DNA of 64,000 bases from Synechococcus sp. Tobar12-5m-g (lineage in GTDB: Bacteria > Cyanobacteriota > Cyanobacteriia > PCC-6307 > Cyanobiaceae), in the NCBI RefSeq assembly GCF_024345415.1, contig NZ_JAGQBB010000001.1:1-64000 (forward strand), given 5' to 3'. Shown piece by piece: positions 1-9,368 of this stretch (positions are counted from its first letter, which is position 1; the number at the start of each line of letters is the position of its first letter). The translations under genes and the position numbers were made by a program. Below the pieces are notes generated by a model that was given only the letters and a program-made list of their open reading frames with translations, was not told where the DNA came from and ran no database searches.

Positions 1-93
1 CGCCTCCATCTCAGCCAGAAATCGGTCTCGCCGGGTCCGCTTTTTGGCCGTGGACTGCTCGTAATCACCAAAGCCGAGCTGCTTGATGCCCAT
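1..93 (-). mobile_element. IS5-family transposase, N-terminal part (runs off window)
   Basis: Reading leftward from an ATG at 93, 31 codons stay open to the window edge. They begin MGIKQLGFGDYEQ and include AKKRTRRDRFLAEMEA. This is the characteristic start of IS5-group DDE transposases (K-Q-L-x-F-x-D, then K-K-x-T-R-R-x-x-F-L-A-E-M). Only the first residues are visible, so integrity cannot be judged. The terminal inverted repeat would be expected between 94 and about 160, but I could not define it. A C-terminal fragment of the same family lies near 51.9-52.1 kb. Confidence 0.75.
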
Positions 94-243
94 GAACCCT
101 GTTCACGCCTGCGATCACACGGCCATTCTCGCGCAGGGTGGTGGGGTTTTCCAGAGTCTCCCTAGCAGTTTCGCTACGGTGGAGAAATATCACCAACAGC
201 CTTGGTGCGGCCGGTGAGGTGATCAACGGCGTGCCTTCGCCTG

Positions 244-870
244 ATGGTTCTGAATCCAACCGTGCATCGACTGACGCCCCTCCTGCTCGCTGGCTGCATC
301 GCCACCGGCGGCCTGGTCAGCCCCCTACCGGCGGCAGCGGAAGGCTGGCTCGGAGACAGTCCGGTGCTGCGGCCATCGGGCGATCTGATCACCCAACCCG
401 CCCTCCAGCCCTCCCTCCAACCCCCCTCGCCGCCTGACCGCAAGCTGGTGCTGCTGCGCGGCAAACGGCAACTTCTGGTGCTCGAGAACGAGCGGGAACT
501 GCGCCGCTTCCCCGTGGCGGTGGGCATGCCGGGCTGGGAAACCCCCGTAGGTCGCTTCGCGGTGATCGAGAAGCGCACCGATCCGGCCTGGAAGCACCCC
601 GCCACCGGCGAGGTGGTGCCCGCTGGCCCCACCAATCCGCTCGGCAGCCGCTGGATCGGCTTCCTGCGCGACTGCAAGGGCCGCAGCGGCTTCAACGGCC
701 AGCAGCACCTGAAGGTGGAAGGCTGCGTGACGTCCGGCTTCCACGGCACCCCCCAACGGGGCAGCGTCGGCAGGGCCGTGTCCCATGGCTGCGTGAGGCT
801 GTTCGAGGAAAATGTCCAGGAGCTCTACGACCTGGTCCAGGTCGGCACCGTGGTCACCGTGGTGCCCTGA
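244..870 (+). CDS. L,D-transpeptidase (YkuD domain), exported
   Basis: A 208-residue protein expected to cross-link peptidoglycan stem peptides or attach proteins to them in the periplasm. A hydrophobic N-terminal segment (about residues 9-32, ending PLPAAAEG) looks like a signal peptide. The YkuD domain starts near residue 66 (KLVLLRGKRQLLVLENE). It carries the catalytic signature with His167 (GFHGT) and SHGCVRL containing the nucleophile Cys183. The NPLGSRWIGF segment near 131-140 is typical of the cyanobacterial subgroup. It stands alone, 81 bp before glgA on the same strand. Confidence 0.88.
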   Translation: MVLNPTVHRLTPLLLAGCIATGGLVSPLPAAAEGWLGDSPVLRPSGDLITQPALQPSLQPPSPPDRKLVLLRGKRQLLVLENERELRRFPVAVGMPGWETPVGRFAVIEKRTDPAWKHPATGEVVPAGPTNPLGSRWIGFLRDCKGRSGFNGQQHLKVEGCVTSGFHGTPQRGSVGRAVSHGCVRLFEENVQELYDLVQVGTVVTVVP

Positions 871-951
871 TCCACGGCCGGAGCATCCCTTTCGATCACC
901 GGGGACCCCGGTTGATCACCCGTAGAGTTCGCTCGATCCGAGCGAACTCCC

Positions 952-2463
952 ATGCGCGTGCTGTTTGCCGCCGCCGAGTGCGCCCCGATGGTGAAGGTGG
1001 GCGGCATGGGGGACGTGGTGGGCTCCCTGCCGCCCGCCCTGGCCGGCCTCGGCCACGACGTGCGGCTGATCCTGCCGGGTTACGGCAAGCTCTGGGGCCT
1101 GCTGCCGATTCCCGAGGAGCCGGTCTGGCGCGGCCGGGCGATGGGAACGGATTTCGCCATCTACGAAACCAGCCATCCTGGCAACGGCCTGACGATCTAC
1201 CTGGTCGGCCATCCCGTCTTCAACCCGGCCCGCATCTACGGCGGTGACGACGAGGATTGGCGCTTCACCTTCTTCGCCAACGCCACGGCCGAATTCTGCT
1301 GGCACCACTGGAAGCCGGAGGTGCTGCACTGCCACGACTGGCACACCGGCATGCTGCCGGCCTGGATGCACCAGGATCCGGAGATCAGCACGGTCTTCAC
1401 CATCCACAACCTCCAGTACCAGGGACCCTGGCGCTGGAAGCTGGAGCGCATGACCTGGTGCCCCTGGTATATGCAGGGGGAAACCACCATGGCGGTGGCC
1501 CTGATCCATGCCGATCGGATCAATGCCGTCTCTCCCACCTACGCCCGGGAGATTCGAACCCCGGAGTACGGCGAAGGCCTCGATGACCTGCTGAACTTCT
1601 TCGGCGGCAAGCTCAGCGGCATCCTCAACGGCATCGACACGGTGGCCTGGGATCCGGCCACCGACGTCAGCCTGCCGGCCCGGTTCAGTTCCGTCGATCT
1701 CGCGCCCCGGGCGATCAACAAGCAGGCGCTGCAGGAACGCATGGGCCTGAACACCGCCCCAGAGAGCTTCGTGATGGGGATGGTGTCCCGGCTGGTGGAT
1801 CAGAAGGGGGTGGACCTGCTGCTGCAGGTGGCCGAGCGGGTGCTGGCCTACACCAACAGCCAGATCGTCGTGCTCGGAACCGGGGATCGCAGCTACGAAG
1901 CCGGCCTGTGGCAGATGGCCTCCCGCCACCCCGGCCGCTTCTCGGTCTTCCTCACCTACGACGACGCTCTGGCCCGGTTGATCTACGGAGGCGCCGACGC
2001 CTTCCTGATGCCCAGCCGCTTCGAGCCCTGCGGCATCAGCCAACTGCTGGCGATGCGTTACGGCTGCATCCCCGTGGTACGGAAGGTGGGCGGGCTGGTT
2101 GACACCGTGCCACCGCACGTGCCCGATCAACAGAGCGGCACCGGCTTCTGCTTCGACCGCTACGAGCCGATCGATTTCTACACCGCGATCGTGCGGGCCT
2201 GGGAGGCGTGGCGCCACACCGAAAGCTGGCGGGAGTTGCAACGGCGGGCCATGGGGCGCGACAGCAGCTGGAACCGCTCCGCCCTCGACTACGACGCCCT
2301 CTACCGGGATGTGCGGGGCATCCAGGAACCGCCCGCGCCGGCAGCGGTGGAGGAACCGGAACCGGTCGCCACGAACCCTTCGCCGGATTCAACCCCCGAG
2401 GTCCCGGCCGCGGCGCCGATCCAACAGCGCCTCACCCAGTTGCTGCGCCGCGGCATCGCCTGA
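952..2463 (+). CDS. glgA: Glycogen synthase (ADP-glucose type)
   Basis: Transfers glucose from ADP-glucose to the growing alpha-1,4-glucan in the cytoplasm (glycogen storage, GT5 family). The 503-residue protein begins [23 protein letters not shown], the GT5 start in which the K-x-G-G loop binds ADP-glucose; here it is KVGGMGD rather than the usual KVGGLGD. The second domain carries [13 protein letters not shown] near residue 280 and the catalytic-site segment [12 protein letters not shown] near residue 355. A proline-rich tail follows residue 455. Length is usual for the family. The hypothetical membrane gene starts 12 bp downstream. Confidence 0.95.
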   Translation: MRVLFAAAECAPMVKVGGMGDVVGSLPPALAGLGHDVRLILPGYGKLWGLLPIPEEPVWRGRAMGTDFAIYETSHPGNGLTIYLVGHPVFNPARIYGGDDEDWRFTFFANATAEFCWHHWKPEVLHCHDWHTGMLPAWMHQDPEISTVFTIHNLQYQGPWRWKLERMTWCPWYMQGETTMAVALIHADRINAVSPTYAREIRTPEYGEGLDDLLNFFGGKLSGILNGIDTVAWDPATDVSLPARFSSVDLAPRAINKQALQERMGLNTAPESFVMGMVSRLVDQKGVDLLLQVAERVLAYTNSQIVVLGTGDRSYEAGLWQMASRHPGRFSVFLTYDDALARLIYGGADAFLMPSRFEPCGISQLLAMRYGCIPVVRKVGGLVDTVPPHVPDQQSGTGFCFDRYEPIDFYTAIVRAWEAWRHTESWRELQRRAMGRDSSWNRSALDYDALYRDVRGIQEPPAPAAVEEPEPVATNPSPDSTPEVPAAAPIQQRLTQLLRRGIA

Positions 2464-2475
2464 GCCCAGGCCGCC

Positions 2476-3177
2476 ATGCCCCCCGCGCCTGACCCCAGCG
2501 ACCTGCCTGCCCCCTACCGCAACCCCTGGGGTCTGCTCGCCAGAGATCTTCGGGCGGTGGTGGCCAGCCTCCGGCTGAAGGTCCAGGAGCTGTGGCGCCG
2601 CAATGGTGAAGGGGACCTGCCGGTGGCGGGTTTCTGGCCCCGCCGCTTTAGGGCCTGGTTCTGGCCCCTTGTGCTGCTTCTGGTGACAGGGATCCTGGCG
2701 CTGCTGCCGCTCGCGACGGCGCCGCCGGGGTGGCGCCGGCCGATGGTGTCACAGCCGGTGGCCCAACCCAGCGCCGAACCTGTGGGCCCCGACCCTGTGG
2801 GCGCCGAACCACGGCCTCCCGAGCCGGTGCCCCCAGCGCCGATGGTCCCACCTGCTCAGGCTCCGCCCCTGGCGATCGAACCGCCACCGCTGCAGCTCGA
2901 TCCGCTGATGGCACTGCTGGCGGAGCAGGATCCCGATGGACTGATCACCGCCGCCCGGCCCCAGCCGGCCAGGTCGTTGCTGGAGCTGGAGCTCAGCGAT
3001 CGCTTCGCCGCCCTTGCCCCCCCGCTGGGCAGCCAGTGGGCGGAGAGCTGGCTGGAGCGGGCCAGCGGCCTCGGCTACGGGAGCCTGGAGCTGGTCGATC
3101 AGGGCGGACGCCTGCTGGGTCGATCCGCCCTGGTGGGAGGGGGCATGATCATGTTCGAACGTTCCACGATGGGCTGA
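2476..3177 (+). CDS. Hypothetical proline-rich single-span membrane protein
   Basis: This 233-residue protein has no family I recognise. A cytoplasmic-looking N-terminus (about 1-57) precedes one strong membrane span (about 58-80, FWPLVLLLVTGILALLPLA). A low-complexity Pro/Ala/Glu linker runs from 85 to 135, and a compact C-terminal domain covers about 140-233 (LLELELSDRFAALAPPLGSQWAESWL). It lies 12 bp after glgA and 4 bp before murF, so it is probably co-transcribed with them. An envelope role is possible only by position next to murF. Confidence 0.75.
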   Translation: MPPAPDPSDLPAPYRNPWGLLARDLRAVVASLRLKVQELWRRNGEGDLPVAGFWPRRFRAWFWPLVLLLVTGILALLPLATAPPGWRRPMVSQPVAQPSAEPVGPDPVGAEPRPPEPVPPAPMVPPAQAPPLAIEPPPLQLDPLMALLAEQDPDGLITAARPQPARSLLELELSDRFAALAPPLGSQWAESWLERASGLGYGSLELVDQGGRLLGRSALVGGGMIMFERSTMG

Positions 3178-3181
3178 GGGC

Positions 3182-4585
3182 ATGCGGTTGGGCGAGCTGG
3201 TGGCGCTGTGGGGGCCACCGATCGGGGCCGAAGAGTTCGGAACCGGCCAGCTCGCCACCGAAGCGCTCGATCCGGAGGCGCCGCTCGGGCCCGTCTGCAC
3301 CGACAGCCGGGCCCTCGCCGCCGGGCACCTGTTCGTGGCCCTGGTGGGGGAGCGCTTCGATGGCCACGATTTCCTGGCTCAGGCCCAGCGGCTGGGTGCC
3401 CAGGCCGCCGTGATCGAGCGCAGCCGACTTGCGGCGCTCCCTCCAGGGCTGCCGGCCTGGGCGGTCGACGACACGCTGCTGGCCTACCAGCAGTTGGCCC
3501 GGCAATGGCGGCGCGCTTTGGCGGTGCCGGTGGTGGCGGTCACCGGCTCGGCCGGCAAGACCACCACGCGGGAGCTGATCCGCGCCGCCCTCGAACCGCT
3601 TGGCCCGGTGCTGGCCAGCACCGGCAACGACAACAACGACATCGGCGTTCCCGCCACCCTGCTGCGGGCCACGGCGGCGCACTGCGCCCTAGTGGTGGAG
3701 ATGGGGATGCGGGGGCTGGGGGAAATCGAGCGGCTCTCCCGCTGCGCCGAACCCGACGTGGTGGTGATCACCAACATCGGCACGGCCCACATCGGCCGGC
3801 TGGGCAGCCGGGAGGCGATCTCGCGAGCCAAATGTGAGATCACCTCCGCCCTCAGGCCCGATGGCCTGGTGGTGATTCCAGCCGGTGATCCCCTGCTGGA
3901 GCAGACCCTGAAGGGGGGCTGGAGCGGCCCGGTGCGGCGGGTGGCCCTGGCCACCGACCGCCAGGAAGCAGGCCTACCCCCCGCCGACTGGGTGGGCCAG
4001 CTCCAAGGCGGAGCACTGCTCTGCAACGGCGAGCGCATCGGCCTGCCCCTGGAGGGGGAGCACAACGCCCGCAACCTGCTGCTGGCCCTGGCGGTCGCCG
4101 ACCATCTTGGCGTTGACGGCCCGGCCCTGGCGGAGCTGCGCCCCCAGCTGCCGGGTGGGCGCAGCAGCCGCCTGCAGCTCGGTGCCATCACCCTGCTCGA
4201 TGAGACCTACAACGCCTCACCAGAGGCGGTGGCGGCCGCCCTGCGGCTGCTGGCCGGCCAGCCCGGCCGCCACCTGGCCGTGCTTGGCACCATGCGGGAA
4301 CTGGGTGATCACAGCGTGGAGCTGCACCGAAGCATCGGCGCGTTGGCCTCGGACCTCGGCCTCGACGGCCTGGTGATCGTGGATGGGGGCGCCGAAGGGG
4401 AGGCGATGGCCGAAGCGGCCGTCGGCGTGGCGCGGCTGGCGCGGGTCGCCACCCCCGAGCAGGCGCTGGAGCCGCTGCTGGAGTGGCTGAGGCCCAACGA
4501 TCAACTGCTGCTCAAGGCCAGCCGGGGCGTGGCCCTGGAGCGGTTGATTCCCCTGCTGGAGGCGGGCCTGGCCAGTCGGTCTTGA
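3182..4585 (+). CDS. murF: UDP-N-acetylmuramoyl-tripeptide--D-alanyl-D-alanine ligase
   Basis: Adds D-Ala-D-Ala to UDP-MurNAc-tripeptide, the last cytoplasmic step of peptidoglycan precursor synthesis. The 467-residue protein has the Mur-ligase order. The N-terminal UDP-binding domain contains [15 protein letters not shown]. The central ATPase has P-loop [12 protein letters not shown] near residue 120, [23 protein letters not shown] and ITNIGTAHI. The C-terminal domain contains [12 protein letters not shown] and GTMRELG. Its last 74 bp overlap the 3' end of glmU on the other strand. The start 4 bp after the preceding gene suggests one transcript. Confidence 0.95.
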   Translation: MRLGELVALWGPPIGAEEFGTGQLATEALDPEAPLGPVCTDSRALAAGHLFVALVGERFDGHDFLAQAQRLGAQAAVIERSRLAALPPGLPAWAVDDTLLAYQQLARQWRRALAVPVVAVTGSAGKTTTRELIRAALEPLGPVLASTGNDNNDIGVPATLLRATAAHCALVVEMGMRGLGEIERLSRCAEPDVVVITNIGTAHIGRLGSREAISRAKCEITSALRPDGLVVIPAGDPLLEQTLKGGWSGPVRRVALATDRQEAGLPPADWVGQLQGGALLCNGERIGLPLEGEHNARNLLLALAVADHLGVDGPALAELRPQLPGGRSSRLQLGAITLLDETYNASPEAVAAALRLLAGQPGRHLAVLGTMRELGDHSVELHRSIGALASDLGLDGLVIVDGGAEGEAMAEAAVGVARLARVATPEQALEPLLEWLRPNDQLLLKASRGVALERLIPLLEAGLASRS

Positions 4586-5906
4586 TGCGTTGGGGTGCCC
4601 GGCTGACGGCCAGGGCCCCGGCCGGCACATTGCGGGTGAGGGTGGAGCCAGCCCCCACGGTCACGTTGGCGCCCAGGGTGATCGGGGCCACCAGCACGGA
4701 GTTGGCGCCGGTCTTGCTGCCGGCGCCGATCACGGTGCGGTGCTTGCGCACGCCGTCGTAGTTGGCGGTGATCGTGCCGGCGCCCACGTTCACGGCGGCA
4801 CCGAGGTCGGCATCGCCGATGTAGCTGAGGTGGTTCGCCTTGCAACCCGCCCCCAGGTGGCTCTGCTTGATCTCCACGAAATTGCCGATCCGGCAGCCGG
4901 GATCAAGGCGGGCGCCGTTGCGGAGCTGGGCGTAGGGGCCGATCCGGCAGTCCTCCCCAACCGTGGCATCGCTCAGCACCGAGAAAAGCACCTCAACGCC
5001 GGCGCCCAGGCTCACGTTCTCCAGCAGGCTGCCCGGGCCGATGCGGCAGCCATCGCCGATCCGGCAATCGCCGCGCAGGTGGGTCTGGGGTTCGACGACC
5101 ACATCACGGCCGAAGCGGCAGCCATCGCTGAGGCTGCAGCTGGCCGGATCCCGGAAGGTCACCCCCTCGGCCATCCAGTGGCGGCGCAGGCGGTCCTGCA
5201 GCACCGCTTCGCACTGGGCCAGCTGGAGGCGGTCGTTGATGCCGAAGATCTCGGCGCAATCCCCCACCTCCACATGCTGGGCGGGATGGAGCAGGGCCAC
5301 GGTGTCGGTGAGGTAGAGCTCGCCCTGGTCGTTGTTGGCTTCAAGCTGGGGCAGCACCGCCTCCAGCCGGGGCCAGTGGAAGGCATAGATGCCGCCGTTG
5401 ATCAGGTCGTTGGCGCGCTGGGCGTCGTTGCAGTCGCGGTGTTCGACGATGGCGCTCACCTGCCCCTCCCCATCGCTGAACACCCGGCCGTAGCCGCTGG
5501 GATCCTCCAGCCGCGCCGTGAGCAGGGTGACGGCCGCGCCGCTGCGGCGATGCTGGCCCAGCAAGCCGGCCAGGGTGTCCGGACGCAGCAGGGGCACATC
5601 GCCGTTCAGCACCAGCAGATCGCCGCTGAAGCCCCGCAGGGGTCCGAGCAGCTGCTGGACGGCATGGCCGGTGCCGTTCTGGGGTTGCTGCAGCACGAAC
5701 TCAAGGCCCGCTCGCCCCGCCAGGGAGGCTTCGACGCGGCCGGCCTGGTGACCGAGGATCAGCAGGCGGCGATCCGGCTCCAAGCTCTCGCAGCAGTCGA
5801 GCACCCGCTCCAGCAGGGTGGCACCGGCGAGCTCCTGCAGCACCTTGGGCCGCTCACTCTTCATCCGGGTGCCCTTTCCGGCGGCCAGAACGGCAACGGC
5901 GAGCAT
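4512..5906 (-). CDS. glmU: Bifunctional UDP-GlcNAc pyrophosphorylase / GlcN-1-P acetyltransferase
   Basis: Makes UDP-N-acetylglucosamine for cell wall and polysaccharide. The start at 5906 ([17 protein letters not shown]) places the uridylyltransferase G-x-G-T-R-M-x-S loop at the normal N-terminus; a longer upstream reading adds only non-conserved residues. Length is then 464 residues. The C-terminal left-handed beta-helix shows hexapeptide repeats and the acetyltransferase segments [14 protein letters not shown] and [13 protein letters not shown]. The tail is Pro/Gly-rich and overlaps murF by 74 bp in the opposite direction. It lies 49 bp after aroA and is probably in the same operon. Confidence 0.95.
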   Translation of the reverse strand: MLAVAVLAAGKGTRMKSERPKVLQELAGATLLERVLDCCESLEPDRRLLILGHQAGRVEASLAGRAGLEFVLQQPQNGTGHAVQQLLGPLRGFSGDLLVLNGDVPLLRPDTLAGLLGQHRRSGAAVTLLTARLEDPSGYGRVFSDGEGQVSAIVEHRDCNDAQRANDLINGGIYAFHWPRLEAVLPQLEANNDQGELYLTDTVALLHPAQHVEVGDCAEIFGINDRLQLAQCEAVLQDRLRRHWMAEGVTFRDPASCSLSDGCRFGRDVVVEPQTHLRGDCRIGDGCRIGPGSLLENVSLGAGVEVLFSVLSDATVGEDCRIGPYAQLRNGARLDPGCRIGNFVEIKQSHLGAGCKANHLSYIGDADLGAAVNVGAGTITANYDGVRKHRTVIGAGSKTGANSVLVAPITLGANVTVGAGSTLTRNVPAGALAVSRAPQRIKTDWPGPPPAGESTAPGPRPGWP

Positions 5907-5955
5907 GGCAGGCAGGGCGATCTGGGCGGAATCTACCGGCAGCCCATTTTCTGGC

Positions 5956-7293
5956 TCAGGCCTGGAGGCGCTCCAGGTCGGTCCAGAAGCCCGGGTAGGA
6001 CACCGCCGCCGCCTCGCTGCCATGCAGCTCGGTGCTGCCAGTGGCGATCTGGGCCGCCACCGCCAGGCTCATCGCCACCCGGTGGTCGGTCTCGCTGTCG
6101 ACCAAGGCGCCCCGCAGGCTGGTGCCGCCTTCGATCGTGAGGCCGTCGGGGGTTTCCTGGAGGCGGGCCCCCATCGCCTGGAGCTGGCGGGCCATCACCG
6201 CCAGCCGGTCCGTCTCCTTGACCCGCAGCTCCGCCGCATCGCGAACCCGGCTCACCCCCTCGGCGCAGCAGGCTGCCACCGCCAGCACGGGGATCTCATC
6301 GACCAGGCGGGGAATCAGCTCCCCGCCGATCTCGAACGGCTGCAGGGGGCCATGCCAGACCCGCAGATCCCCCACCGGCTCCCCCGCCACCTCATGCAAG
6401 TTGAACCGCTCGATCCGGGCCCCCATCTGCTCCAGCACCTCCAGGATGCCGGTGCGGGTGGGATTGAGCCCCACGTTCTCAAGGGTGAGCTCGGCGCCGG
6501 GGGTGATCGCGCCGGCCACCAGCCAGAAGGCCGCCGAACTGATGTCGCCGGGCACCACCACCTGCTGGCCCCGCAGCACCGCTCCGGGATGGACGGTCAC
6601 CTGGCGGCTGAGATCATCACCGATGCTGAGGTCGGCGCCGAAGGCCCTGAGCATCCGCTCGCTGTGGTCGCGGGAGCGGGCCGGCTCGATCACGGTGGTG
6701 GGGCCGCTGGCGGTGAGGGCGGCCAGCAGGATCGCCGATTTCACCTGGGCCGAGGCGATCGGCGTGCCGATCACGGTGCCGTGCAGCGGATGGCCTTCGA
6801 TCGCCAGGGGGGCCAGGGTGCCCCCGGCGCGCCCGTGGACCCTGGCCCCCATCGCCGCCAGGGGCTGGCCCACCCGCCCCATCGGCCGCCGCCGCAGGGA
6901 CCCGTCGCCGCTGAGCACGAAGTGACGGCCGCTGCGGCCGGCCAGTAGGCCCAGCAGCAGCCGCATGGTGGTGCCGGAGTTGCCGCAATCCAGCACGGCG
7001 TCAGGCTCCCTGAGCCCATCGAGGCCCACCCCCTGCACCCGCACAGGCAGACCCGCTTCGATCGGGCTCACGGCCACCCCCATCGCCCGCAGGCAGGCGG
7101 CGGTGCTGAGCGGATCCTCAGCCGGCAGCAGGCCGTCGATCTCGGTGGCGCCGATGGCGATGGCGCCGAACAGCAGGGCCCGGTGGGAGATTGACTTGTC
7201 GCCGGGAACCCGCACAGTGCCCCGCAGGCTGCGCAAACCGTTGCTTCCCAGACGGCGCGGCTTGGGGAGAGCGCTGCTGGCTGCAACGGCCAT
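5956..7293 (-). CDS. aroA: 3-phosphoshikimate 1-carboxyvinyltransferase (EPSP synthase)
   Basis: Catalyses the sixth shikimate-pathway step, joining shikimate-3-phosphate and PEP. The 445-residue protein shows [24 protein letters not shown], whose Lys-Ser pair contacts substrate. It also has [19 protein letters not shown] (the N-S-G-T-x-x-R motif), [10 protein letters not shown], and [21 protein letters not shown] near the C-terminus. Order and length fit the bacterial enzyme. It starts 27 bp before the end of upp and leads into glmU on the minus strand. Confidence 0.95.
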   Translation of the reverse strand: MAVAASSALPKPRRLGSNGLRSLRGTVRVPGDKSISHRALLFGAIAIGATEIDGLLPAEDPLSTAACLRAMGVAVSPIEAGLPVRVQGVGLDGLREPDAVLDCGNSGTTMRLLLGLLAGRSGRHFVLSGDGSLRRRPMGRVGQPLAAMGARVHGRAGGTLAPLAIEGHPLHGTVIGTPIASAQVKSAILLAALTASGPTTVIEPARSRDHSERMLRAFGADLSIGDDLSRQVTVHPGAVLRGQQVVVPGDISSAAFWLVAGAITPGAELTLENVGLNPTRTGILEVLEQMGARIERFNLHEVAGEPVGDLRVWHGPLQPFEIGGELIPRLVDEIPVLAVAACCAEGVSRVRDAAELRVKETDRLAVMARQLQAMGARLQETPDGLTIEGGTSLRGALVDSETDHRVAMSLAVAAQIATGSTELHGSEAAAVSYPGFWTDLERLQA

Positions 7294-7319
7294 GGATGCG
7301 GCTCGGAAGTGGTGGGAGC

Positions 7320-7985
7320 CTAAATCTCGGGTCGCTCCGAGCCGAACAGGCGGTCGCCCGCATCGCCGAGGCCTGGCACGATCCGGAAGGCCCCATCCAG
7401 GTCGGCGTCGATGCAGGCGGTGTACACGGTGAGCTGGGGGAACCGTTCAGCGAGGCGCTGCAGGCCGGGGCTGGCCGCCAGGGCGGTGATCACCCGCAGG
7501 CGGTCGCCGCCCACGCCCCGCTGCTCCAGCCGCTCCAGCACCTGGATCAGGCTGCCCGCCGTCGCCAGCATCGGATCGAACACCAGCACACCCACCTGGG
7601 CGCCGATCGTGGCTGGCAGGGTGTCGAGGTAGCAATCGGCCAGGCCGGTGGCTTCATCGCGCCGCAGGCCCAGGTGGGCCACCCGGGCGGTGGGCAGCAC
7701 GCTCTGGGCGCCCTGCCACAGGCCCAGGCCCGCCCGCAGGATCGGCACCGCCAGCAGGGGCACGTCCCCATCCACCACCGTTCCCTCGCAGGGGGCCAGG
7801 GGGGTCTGCACCGTGACCGGCCGGTGCGGCAGCCAGTCGCGCACGGCCTCGTAGGTGAGCCAGCGGCCCAGCTCGGCCATGGCGCTGGCGAACAGGGCCG
7901 GCGGGGTGGCCTGATCCCGCAGCACCGTGAGCCAGTGGGCGATCAGGGGATGGGGCGGCACCACCACCCGCAGCGACATGCTCAT
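7320..7985 (-). CDS. upp: Uracil phosphoribosyltransferase
   Basis: Salvages uracil with PRPP to form UMP. From the start at 7985 ([19 protein letters not shown]) the protein is 221 residues; an ATG two codons inside, at 7979, is an alternative. Family features are [10 protein letters not shown], the segment [10 protein letters not shown], and the PRPP loop [20 protein letters not shown] (normally D-P-M-L-A-T-G-G/A-S). The reading frame stays open further upstream, but that extension runs into the divergent pentapeptide gene and is not family-like. Confidence 0.9.
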   Translation of the reverse strand: MSMSLRVVVPPHPLIAHWLTVLRDQATPPALFASAMAELGRWLTYEAVRDWLPHRPVTVQTPLAPCEGTVVDGDVPLLAVPILRAGLGLWQGAQSVLPTARVAHLGLRRDEATGLADCYLDTLPATIGAQVGVLVFDPMLATAGSLIQVLERLEQRGVGGDRLRVITALAASPGLQRLAERFPQLTVYTACIDADLDGAFRIVPGLGDAGDRLFGSERPEI

Positions 7986-8040
7986 GCTGAAACGCGCCCG
8001 GGCCTGGCCCTGCCATAACTTGAAGGCCCAAGCTACGGCT

Positions 8041-8586
8041 GTGCCTGTGTTCTCCCCTCTCAAACGCGGCCTCGCCGCCCTGGGGCGGCTGTTGGGGCTC
8101 GCCGCCCTGGCCCTGGCCGTCACGGCGGTCGCCCTGGTGGCACCGCAGCCTCCGGCCGCCTGGGCGATCATGGCGCCGGAGCTGCGCGGCCAGCGGGCCC
8201 TGCAGGATCTCCAGCCCGACATGCACGGCCTTGATCTCAAGCAGCAGGAGTTCCTCAAGGCCCCGATGCAGGGCTTCGATCTCAGCGGTGCCGACCTGCG
8301 CGGCGCCGTGTTCAACTCCAGCGACCTGCGCGAAACCAACCTCCAGGGCGCCAACCTCGAAGACGTGGTGGCCTTCGCCACCCGCTTCGATCGCGCCGAC
8401 CTGAGCGGCGCGGTGTTGCGCAACGCCATGCTGATGCAGAGCCGCTTCACCGATGCGGTGATCGAGGGGGCCGACTTCAGCGAAGCGGTGCTTGACCTTT
8501 CGCAACAACGGGCCCTCTGTGTGCGGGCCAGCGGTGTGAACCCCAGCACCGGGACCGCCACGGCCGAGAGCCTCGGTTGCCGGTAG
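8041..8586 (+). CDS. Pentapeptide-repeat protein with export signal
   Basis: Starting from GTG at 8041 gives 181 residues. A basic N-terminus (PLKRG) and a long hydrophobic stretch ending in PPAAWAIMAPEL form a signal peptide, which in cyanobacteria suggests thylakoid lumen or periplasm. Residues about 75-150 contain A(D/N)LxX-type repeats: FDLSGADLRGAVFNSSDLRE, NLQGANLEDV, RADLSGAVLRNA, GADFSEAVLDL. Such repeats form a right-handed square helix; the function of these lumenal proteins is generally unknown. It is divergent from upp with only 55 bp between the starts. The B12 riboswitch follows at once. Confidence 0.82.
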   Translation: MPVFSPLKRGLAALGRLLGLAALALAVTAVALVAPQPPAAWAIMAPELRGQRALQDLQPDMHGLDLKQQEFLKAPMQGFDLSGADLRGAVFNSSDLRETNLQGANLEDVVAFATRFDRADLSGAVLRNAMLMQSRFTDAVIEGADFSEAVLDLSQQRALCVRASGVNPSTGTATAESLGCR

Positions 8587-8591
8587 ATTCA

Positions 8592-8728
8592 CGGCCCGGT
8601 TCCCCGGGGGAGCAGTCCGGGGAAGAAAGGGGGAAAGTCCGGTGTGAATCCGGCGCTGTCCCGCAGCTGTGAAGATCCGGCCCCGGTGCAAACCGACCTC
8701 TGGATCCAGTCAGAACACCCGCCGGATG
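8592..8728 (+). promoter_or_regulatory. Cobalamin (AdoCbl) riboswitch upstream of hupE
   Basis: The segment around 8630-8673 carries the conserved cobalamin-riboswitch core: GGGAAAGTCCGGTG, then AATCCGGCGCTGTCCCGC and AGCTGTGAAG. A B12-box-like CCAGTCAGAACACCCGCC lies at 8706-8723. Spacing and order match the class. It ends about 36 bp before the hupE start codon at 8764, so B12 probably represses expression of the hupE-cobW unit. Confidence 0.9.
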
Positions 8729-8763
8729 CCCCCTCCAAACCCGGCGCGGACCGGTCTCCCCCA

Positions 8764-9366
8764 ATGATTTTTCTGTTTCGGCTCACGGCGGCGGCCCTGG
8801 CCCTGCTGCTTGTGCCCCTGCTGGCCGCTCCGGCGGAGGCACATCACCTGATGGGACTGTTCCACATCAAGGCCGGCCCCCTCGGCGGCTTCCTCAGTGG
8901 CCTGGGCCACCCCCTTCTCGGCCCCGACCATCTGCTGTTCTTGCTTTCGCTGGGGCTGGTCGGCCTGCAACAACCCAGCCGCTGGCTGCTCGGTCTGCTG
9001 GCCGTCGGGCTCGGCGCCAGTGGCGCTGGCCTGCTGCTCCCCAACCTGCCGGGGGCTGAGCTGCTGGTGGCGCTCTCCCTGGTGGCCCTGGGCCTGGTGG
9101 TGATCGGCCGCTGGCCCCGCTGGGTGCTGCTGCCGGCGATCGCCCTGCATGGCTACGTGCTCAGCGACGCGGTGATCGGCTGGGAGTCCACCGCGATCGG
9201 CTTCTACCTGCTCGGCTTGCTGATCAGCCAGGCAACCCTGCTCCTGGCCGCCATCACCCTGGTTCGCCCCTGGGCCAGCCGGCTCAGCTCCAGCGGTGTG
9301 AAGTTGGTGGCGGGCATCCTGATCGGCATCGGCGCCACGTTCGCCTGGACCACCCTGGTGCCCTGA
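8764..9366 (+). CDS. hupE: HupE/UreJ-family metal permease (probable cobalt uptake)
   Basis: A 200-residue membrane protein with a cleavable-looking N-terminal segment ending AAPAEAHHL and about six further hydrophobic spans. The HupE/UreJ signature is present as FLSGLGHPLLGPDHLLFLLSLG, where the His and Asp residues (HPLLGxDH) are the likely metal ligands. The family moves nickel or cobalt. The cobalamin riboswitch directly upstream and the CobW-type GTPase 2 bp downstream point to cobalt for B12. The ATG at 8764 lies just after the riboswitch; a longer in-frame reading would begin inside the aptamer and is rejected. Confidence 0.85.
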   Translation: MIFLFRLTAAALALLLVPLLAAPAEAHHLMGLFHIKAGPLGGFLSGLGHPLLGPDHLLFLLSLGLVGLQQPSRWLLGLLAVGLGASGAGLLLPNLPGAELLVALSLVALGLVVIGRWPRWVLLPAIALHGYVLSDAVIGWESTAIGFYLLGLLISQATLLLAAITLVRPWASRLSSSGVKLVAGILIGIGATFAWTTLVP

Positions 9367-9368
9367 CC

